Assembly (NCBI GenBank): GCA_044352985.1
Contig: JBILCU010000027.1
Location: 1 to 35,628 of the forward strand
Origin: JADJDM01 sp044352985
GTDB taxonomy: Bacteria > Bacteroidota > Bacteroidia > B-17B0 > Aurantibacillaceae
Direction: 5' to 3'
DNA: 35,628 bases
The notes beneath the pieces were generated by a model that was not told where the DNA came from, made no database searches, and saw nothing but the letters and a program-made list of their open reading frames with translations. The position numbers were made by a program, and so were the translations under genes. Shown one piece after another: positions 1 through 9,000 of the stretch; the first letter of the stretch is position 1, and each line of letters opens with the position of its first letter.

Positions 1-3000
1 GTAATTGCTGCTGTTGGTATACCTGCGCTTTGAGTTATTACTATTGTTTCTGTATCTGTACAGCCATTTGCCGCTGTTACAGTAACAGTGTAAGTTCCTG
101 AAGCATTTACTGTTGTTGTTGAAGTAGTTGCTCCATTGCTCCATGAATAAGTTCCGCCACCTGTTGCAGTTAAATTAATACTTGTAGTTGTACAAGTTAA
201 CTCCGTTGTTGTTGGTGGTGTAATTGCTGCTGTTGGTGCAACTGTATTTTGAGTTATTGTAATTGTTTCTGTATCAGTACAGCCATTTGCTGCAGTAACT
301 GTAACCGTATAGGTTCCTAGTGAACTTACAGAAGTTGTAGCGGTGTTTGCACCATTACTCCATGCATAGGTTCCACCTCCAGTTGCTGTTAAATTAATAC
401 TTGTAGTTGCGCAAGTTAATTCAGTTGTTGATGGTGGCGTAATTACTGCTGTTGGTATACCTGCACTTTGCGTTATTACTATTGTTTCAGTATCTGTACA
501 GCCATTTGCTGCTGTTACAGTAACTGTATATGTTCCTGATGCATTTACAGTTGTTGTTGAAGTCGTTGCTCCATTGCTCCATAAATAAGATACGCCACCT
601 GTTGCAGTTAAATTAATACTTGTAGTTGTACAAGTTAACTCCGTTGTTGTTGGTGGTGTAATTGCCGCTGTTGGTGCAACTGTGTTTTGAGTTATTGTAA
701 TTGTTTCTGTATCAGTACAGCCATTAGTTGCCGTTACAGTAACAGTATAAGTTCCTAATGCACTTACAGATGTTGCAGCGGTGTTTGCGCCATTACTCCA
801 AGCATAGGTTACGCCACCGGTTGCTGTTAAATTAATACTTGTTGTAGCACATGTTAAAACAGTTGTTGATGGTGGTGTAATTGCTGCTGTTGGTATACCT
901 GCGCTTTGAGTTATTACTATTGTTTCTGTATCTGTACAACCATTTGCCGCTGTTACAGTAACAGTGTAAGTTCCTGAAGCATTTACTGTTGTTGTTGAAG
1001 TAGTTGCTCCATTACTCCATGCATAAGTTCCACCACCGGTTGCTGTTAAATTAATACTTGTAGTTGTACAAGTTAACTCCGTTGTTGTAGGTGGTGTAAT
1101 TGCTGCTGTTGGTATACCTGCGCTTTGAGTTATTACTATTGTTTCTGAATCGGTACAACCATTTGCCGCTGTTACCGTAACCGTATAAGTTCCTGAAGCA
1201 TTTACTGTTGTTGTTGAAGTCGTTGCTCCATTGCTCCATGAATAAGTTCCGCCACCGGTTGCTGTTAATGTTATACTTGTTGTTGTACAAGTTAACTCCG
1301 TTGTTGTTGGTGGTGTAATACCTGCTGTTGGTGCAACTGTGTTTTGAGTTATTGTAATTGTTTCAGTATCGGTACAACCATTTGCTGCAGTAACCGTAAC
1401 CGTATAGGTTCCTAATGCACTTACAGAAGTTGCAGCGGTGTTAGCACCATTACTCCAAGCATAAGTTCCACCTCCAGTTGCTGTTAAATTTATACTTGTT
1501 GTTGTACAAGTTAATTCTGTCGTTGATGGTGGTGTTATACCTGCTGTCGGTGCAACTGTGTTTTGAGTTATTGTTATTGTTTCAGTATCGGTACAACCAT
1601 TTGCATCGGTTACGGTAACGGTGTAAGTTCCCAAAGCACTTACAGATGTTGAAGCAGTGCTAGCACTGTTACTCCATGCATAAGAAACTCCACCAGTGGC
1701 AGTTAAATTAATACTTGTGGTTGAACATGTTAACTCAGTTGTTGATGGTGGTGTAATTGCTGCTGTTGGTGCAACTGTATTTTGAGTTATGGTTATTGTT
1801 TCAGTATCTGTACAACCATTTGCCGCAGTAACGGTAACCGTATATGTTCCTGAAGCATTTACAGTTGTTGTTGAAGTCGTTGCTCCATTGCTCCAAGCAT
1901 AGGTACCACCTCCAGTTGCAGTTAAATTAATACTTGTTGTTGTACAAGTTAACTCCGTTGTTGAAGGAGGAGTAATTGCTGCTGTTGGTATACCTGCACT
2001 TTGCGTTATTACTATTGTTTCTGTATCGGTACAACCATTTGCTGCAGTAACTGTAACCGTATAGGTTCCTAATGAACTTACAGAAGTTGTAGCGGTGTTT
2101 GCACCATTACTCCATGCATAAGTTCCACCACCGGTTGCTGTTAAATTTATACTTGTAGTTGTACAAGTTAACTCCGTTGTTGTAGGTGGCGTAATTACAG
2201 CTGTTGGTATACCTGCACTTTGCGTTATTACTATTGTTTCTGTATCTGTACAACCATTTGCTGCTGTTACAGTAACTGTATAAGTTCCTGAGGCATTTAC
2301 TGTTGTTGTTGAAGTCGTTGCGCCATTGCTCCATGCATATGTTCCGCCACCGGTTGCTGTTAATGTTATACTTGTTGTTGTACAAGTTAACTCCGTTGTT
2401 GATGGTGGGGTTATTACTGCTGTTGGTGCAACTGTGTTTTGAGTTATTGTTATTGTTTCAGTATCGGTACAACCATTTGCTGCAGTAACTGTAACCGTAT
2501 ATGTCCCTAATGTACTTACTGTAGTTGCAGCAGTGTTAGCACCATTACTCCAAGCATAAGTTCCGCCTCCAGTTGCAGTTAAATTAATACTTGTTGTTGT
2601 ACAAGTTAATTCAGTCGTTGATGGTGGTGTAATTACTGCTGTTGGTGCAACTGTGTTTTGAGTTATTGTAATTGTTTCAGTATCGGTACAGCCATTTACT
2701 GCTGTTACAGTAACCGTATAGGTTCCTAATGAACTTACAGATGTTGCAGCGGTGTTTGCTCCATTACTCCAAGCATAGGTTCCACCACCGGTTGCTGTTA
2801 AATTTATACTTGTTGTTGTACAAGTTAATTCTGTCGTTGATGGTGGTGTTATACCTGCTGTTGGTGCAACAGTGTTTTGTGTTATTGTTATGGTTTCAGT
2901 ATCGGTACAACCATTTGCTGCAGTAACTGTAACCGTATAGGTTCCTAATGAACTTACAGAAGTTGTAGCGGTATTAGCTCCATTACTCCATGCATAAGTT

Positions 3001-6000
3001 CCACCTCCGGTTGCTGTTAAATTTATACTTGTTGTTGAACAAGTTAATTCAGTTGTTGATGGTGGCGTAATTACTGCTGTTGGTATACCTGCACTTTGCG
3101 TTATTACTATTGTTTCAGTATCTGTACAGCCATTTGCCGCTGTTACAGTAACTGTATATGTTCCTGAAGCATTTACTGTTGTTGTTGATGTCGTTGCTCC
3201 ATTGCTCCATGCATATGTTCCGCCTCCAGTTGCTGTTAATGTTATACTTGTTATTGTACAAGTTAACTCCGTTGTTGACGGTGGGGTTATTACTGCTGTT
3301 GGTGCAACTGTATTTTGTGTTATTGTAATTGTTTCTGTATCTGTACAACCATTTACTGCTGTTACAGTAACCGTATAAGTTCCTAATGCACTTACTGTAG
3401 TTGCAGCAGTGTTAGCACCATTACTCCATGCATAGGTTCCGCCACCGGTTGCTGTTAAATTAATACTTGTAGTTGAACAAGTTAACTCCGTTGTTGATGG
3501 TGGTGTAATTGCTGCTGTTGGTGCAACTGTATTTTGAGTTATTGTTATTGTTTCAGTATCGGTACAACCATTTGCATCGGTTACGGTAACGGTGTAAGTT
3601 CCCAAAGCACTAACAGATGTTGAAGCTGTGCTAGCACTATTACTCCATGCATAAGAAACTCCACCAGTGGCAGTTAAATTAATACTTGTGGTTGAACATG
3701 TTAAGACTGTTAATGCAGGCGGTGTTATTGCTGCTGTTGGTAATGCATTAACCGTTAAAGTTCTCGTTGAACTGCTTGCCGCACAACCACCAGCGCCACT
3801 TAATGAATAGGTGATTGTTACTGTACCGCTTGAAACTCCGGTAATAACACCAGTAGAAGCATTAATCGTTGCTACTGCTGTTGATGAACTTGACCATGTG
3901 CCTCCTGTATTTCCATCTGTTGTGAAAGTTCTAGTTCCTCCTACACAGACATTTTGCGTACCTGAAATTGTCCCTGCATTTGGAGCAGCATTCAATATTT
4001 CATCGAAACAAGAAGGTGTTGCGCTTTCGCAAGTGCCATTTTTACCTACAACACAAATTGTAGAAGTCATTGCAGTTGCGCCCCAATTAACAGTTATACT
4101 TGTTGTTCCCTGACCGGAAACAATTGTTCCACCTCCTGAAATTGACCATAAATAAGTTGTTGCGCCAACAACTGGTGATATAGAATAGGTAATTCCAGTT
4201 GCATTTACACAAACATCTCCTGCTGATGCAGCAATTACACCTGGATTTTGTGGTTTACAAGTAAGAGGTGTTGTTGCAGCATCACAAGGTGCAATTTCAA
4301 AAACAGTTGGAGTATTGTTGTTTACAAAAATATTATTGTCGGGATCTAAATTCTGATTGGCAATGTTATCGCCATCAGGATCTACATTTGTTCCATCATT
4401 TGATAAATCTACTGATGCGCCATCAGTAACTCCATTTTGAAAACGATCTCCTTTTGCAGTTACCTGATTGGTAAATGTAGTTTGACTAGTTGCAGGTATA
4501 AATCTTACTATAAAAGTAACTGTTCCTGACTGACTTGGTTTTATTACATTACCCGCAGTTAACGTCAACAAGTTTTTATTTGTCCCAGAGCCTGTAAATG
4601 CTGTGTTAAGTGTAAGTGCAGAGGTAGGCCCAACATTTGATAAAACAGGAACTGCTGTTAAACTATACTGTCCAGCTGAACTTAATGTTGTTGTGTAAGT
4701 ACCAAAAGTAGTTGTTAAATCATCTGTTAATTGAACATCATACAAATCAACATCACCAATATTTTTCACAACTGTTTCATAACTGATTGTATATGTACCA
4801 TCACCCATAGGTAAAGGACAAGAAGTAGTTCTTAAAGACGAAGCAATAACTATTCGAGGTAAAGTAATCGGAGTTGGATCGTTGTCATTGCCAGGATTAC
4901 CATCGCTGTCAGGATCTACATTTGTTCCATCCTGAGAAATATCTAAAACGCTAGTTCCACCTGGTGAAGTAGCAATACCAACAACAGAATTTTCAAGAGC
5001 AGTTGTGTTACTGTTAGGAGTAACATCAACAACAATTGTAATGGTTCCGGTAGCAGCGTAAGCCAAATTGTTTGTTCCCGAAAGTAAACTTTGATTAGTT
5101 GAACCATTGAAAGAAGAATTCACAGTGAAATTTGAACTGGTAATTGAAACAACTGTATAGGAAGTTGCGCTTGCATATGCCGTTGCTAAATCATCTTCTA
5201 AACTTAAATTTGTTAATGGAACATTTCCTGTATTTTTTGCAATGATTGAATATGTAATTCGGTAAGAGCCGTTACCATTATCAATCGGTCCTGCGCTCAC
5301 ACTTTTAGCAATACCCAATGATGGGCTTTCTGTAAATGTTACTGGAGTAGTTGATGAATCATTCGTTGGGTCACCATCTCCATTTGGATCAACATTTGTT
5401 CCATTGCTTGAATTATCAGTAACTGTTGTACCACCTGTACTAGTTCCTTGAGCAATAACTGAATTGTTATAAGGGCCAAGATTACTTCCAGGGGTAACAT
5501 TAACAGTAAAAGAAATTGCAGCACTTGTATTTACAGCCAGAGTATTTCCGGAAGCAAGTAGTTGTGTATTTGTACCGCCGTTAAATCCTGCATTAACAGT
5601 TAAATCAGATGAAGAAATATTTGTTACTGTGTATGTTGCTCCTGAAAATGTAGTTGATAAATTTTCTGAAACAGCAATTGAATTCAATTTAATATTACCT
5701 ATATTCTTAACGGTTACTGCATAAACAACAGTATATGTACCATTATTGTTATTTGTAACGGACACTAAGTTTTTTGCAGCTCCGATTTTTGGTTGCTCAG
5801 TAAATGTAACAGGAGTTGTTTCGCTGTTGTTTCCAGGTCCGTCATTTTCAGGATCTACATCGCTTCCGTTGGTTGAATTATCATTAATCGTAGTTCCTAA
5901 TGGAGAAGTTGCTGAACCAACTGCAACATTGGTATAAGGCCCTAAATTAGTTCCCGGTGTTACATTTATAGTTAATGTAATGGTTGCTTGTTGTCCTATA

Positions 6001-9000
6001 GTTAATGAACCCGTTCCATTTAATAAGTTAACATTTGTTGAACCATTATATGATCCATTAGCAGTTAATCCACTCGCTGATACTGCTGTTACAGTAAAGG
6101 TTGCACCTGAAAAACTTGTTGTAAGATTATCAGTTACCTGAACATTACTGATGTTTACATTGCCTGTGTTTTTTACTTTAATAGAGTAGGTTAGTGAATA
6201 AGTTCCATTTCCATTATTGGTTGGGCCGGAAGTAACTGCTTTTGCAACACCAATTGATGGTGATTCTGTGAAGGTAACCGGAGTTGTATCATTATTATCA
6301 GTTGGCGTTCCATCATTATCTGAATCAGGATTAGTTCCATTTTGAGAGTTATCCGTTGCGCTTGTTCCTCCAGGCGAAGTTCCTGAAGCGATTGCAGCAT
6401 TGTTAAATGGACCAGCAGATGTTGGGGTTACAACTATGCTTAATGTAATGGTTGCAGATTGGTCAACAGCCAATGTATTACCAGAAGCAAGGAGATTGAT
6501 GTTAGAAGAACCATTATATAAATTGTTTTTAGTAAGTGTTGAACTTAAACTGCTTACAGTAAATGTTGATCCTACAAATGCAGTAGAAAGATTATCTGTA
6601 ACCTGAACATTGGTTAATGGAACATTACCATAGTTGGTAACAACAAATGAGTAAGTCAATGAATAAGTACCATTTCCGTTATTTACCGGACCTGAAGAAA
6701 GAGCTTTTGAAACTCCAATCAATGGGCTTTCGGTAAAAGTTACAGGAGTTGATGAACTATTGTCTTGTGGTCCGTCATTGTCCGGATCAGTATTTGTTCC
6801 ATCAACAGATGCATCAGTAACAGTTACAGTTCCTGTACTTGCAGTACCTGTAATAGCGTTATTGTAAGGACCTAAATTAGTTGAAGGAGTTACTTTTACT
6901 TCGACTAAAATAATTCCATAAGCACCAACAGCAAGTTGTTGTGATGCTGCTAATAAATTTGTATTACTTGATCCATTAAACGAAGCATTGGTTGTAAAGG
7001 TTGAAGAGTAAATACTTTGAACCGTAAAGGTTGCAGGTGATGAGAATGTGGTTGATAGATTTTCTGTTGCTTGAACATTACTCAAAACAGTTTCGCCATC
7101 GTTTTCTAATTTAATGGCATAGGTTAATGTATAAGTTCCGTCATTATTATTGGTTGGACCTGCAGTAATTGTTTTTGCAGTTCCTAAACACACTGTCTTA
7201 ATCTCAAATGTGTTACCTGCGCTACAACCATTTGCATCGGTTGCAATCAATGAGTAATCTCCTGAACCTAATGTTGATAAATCTTGCGTTACTGCAGTAG
7301 TAGACCACAAATAAGTAATTGGCGCAACACCATTGGTTACACTTACATCAATTGCTCCGGAATTGCTTGCTGCGCAAGTATTGTTTGTAACCACACCTGA
7401 AACAGAAAAAACGGAAGGTTCTGTAATAGTAGTATTTGCAGTTGCTGTACAACCTTTGCTGTCAGTTACAGTTACACTGTATGAAGCAGCAGATAAACTA
7501 CTTAAATCTTCCTGAGTTGATCCATTAGACCATAAGTAAGTATAAGGAGAAGTTCCGCCAGAGGCAGTAAGATTTGCAGCGCCATTTGCATAACCTGAAC
7601 ACTGAATATTCGTTGATGAAATAGATGCAGAAACAGCACTTGCAGGTTGAGTAATTGTAACTGTTGCTGTTGCAGTGTTTGAAGATGCGTCCGTAACTGT
7701 TACCACATAAGTGCCTGCTGGTAATCCTGAAATATCCTGCGTTGTTCTTACAGGAGTGGTGTTCCAACTATATGTGTATGCAGATGTTGTGTTACCTCCA
7801 ATCACTTCAATGTCAATTGCACCATTAGTTCCATTGAAACAACTTACATTCGTTGAAATGATTGAACTGATTTCTAAAGGACCTCCAATGGTATTTACTG
7901 TTAACGATTTATTTATAGTACAACCGTTTGCATCAGTTGCAGTTAGGATATAAGTACCTCCTGAAAGCGAAGAAATATTTAAGGTGCTTGCTGTGTAACC
8001 ATTTGGTCCCGACCACTGATAAGTGTAAGCAGTTGTTCCGCCAGCTACAGTTACTCCGTTTATTGCTCCGTTAGCTGAAGTATATGGATTTTCATTCGTT
8101 ACTGTTCCACCTGTTGTACTTAAAACAGCTGCTGGTTGAGTAACTGTTGTAGTATATGTTGCTGAACATCCTTTATAATCTGTTACAGTTACAGAATAAG
8201 TACCTGCCGTTAAAGAGGCAATATCCTGTACAGTGGAACCATTTGACCAACTATAAGTATAAGGTGCAAAACCACCACTCACCGCCAAATCAATTGCAGC
8301 AGTATTACCTGTTCTACAAGCCACATTGGTGTTTGTAGTTGATAAACTAATTTGGCCAACTGCAACATTAAAGCACTCGTTAGCTGATAAACCACATTCA
8401 TTAGATGCTTTCACGCAAACCTGATAAGTTCCGGTTGCAACAGCACTCCAATTTACAACAATAGAGTTGGTATTATTACCTGATACAATTGTTGCTCCTG
8501 CAGGTAAAGTCCAAGTGTAATCATCTGCCTGCGGAACAGCAGCAACAGAAATCGTACTTTGTTTTTCTTTACATGCATAGTAAGCAGAAATTACATTCAA
8601 AGTTACCATTCTTGTTACACATGCTGCAGGCAAAGGACAACCATTATCACAAACAGTAAAGGTTAATTGGTCTGAACCTTCAAAACCATTGTTTGGTGTA
8701 TAGTTTATTGTTCCGGTTGGAGTTACCAAAGCAATTCCATTTGTAGGATTGGAAGCAATTGCCAGTGAAGATAAATTTAAACTTCCATCAGCATCCGTTG
8801 CACCTGACAACACATTCAGCTGTGTTGGGATGTTTGAAGTAACTGTTAATGTTGATGAAGATACGCTTGGAGCATTATTTACACTAGAATAAAAGAATTG
8901 AACAGTAGCATCATCTTGTAAACCGGAAGCATCAGTTACTCTGTAAGTAAATGAAATCGTGCTGTTTTCGGTGATGGATGCACCCGGAACAAAACGAATA

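Noticed and set aside
1..3725. CRISPR-like regular repeats
   Set aside because: The units are 219 bp, contiguous without spacers, and encode an uninterrupted protein frame.
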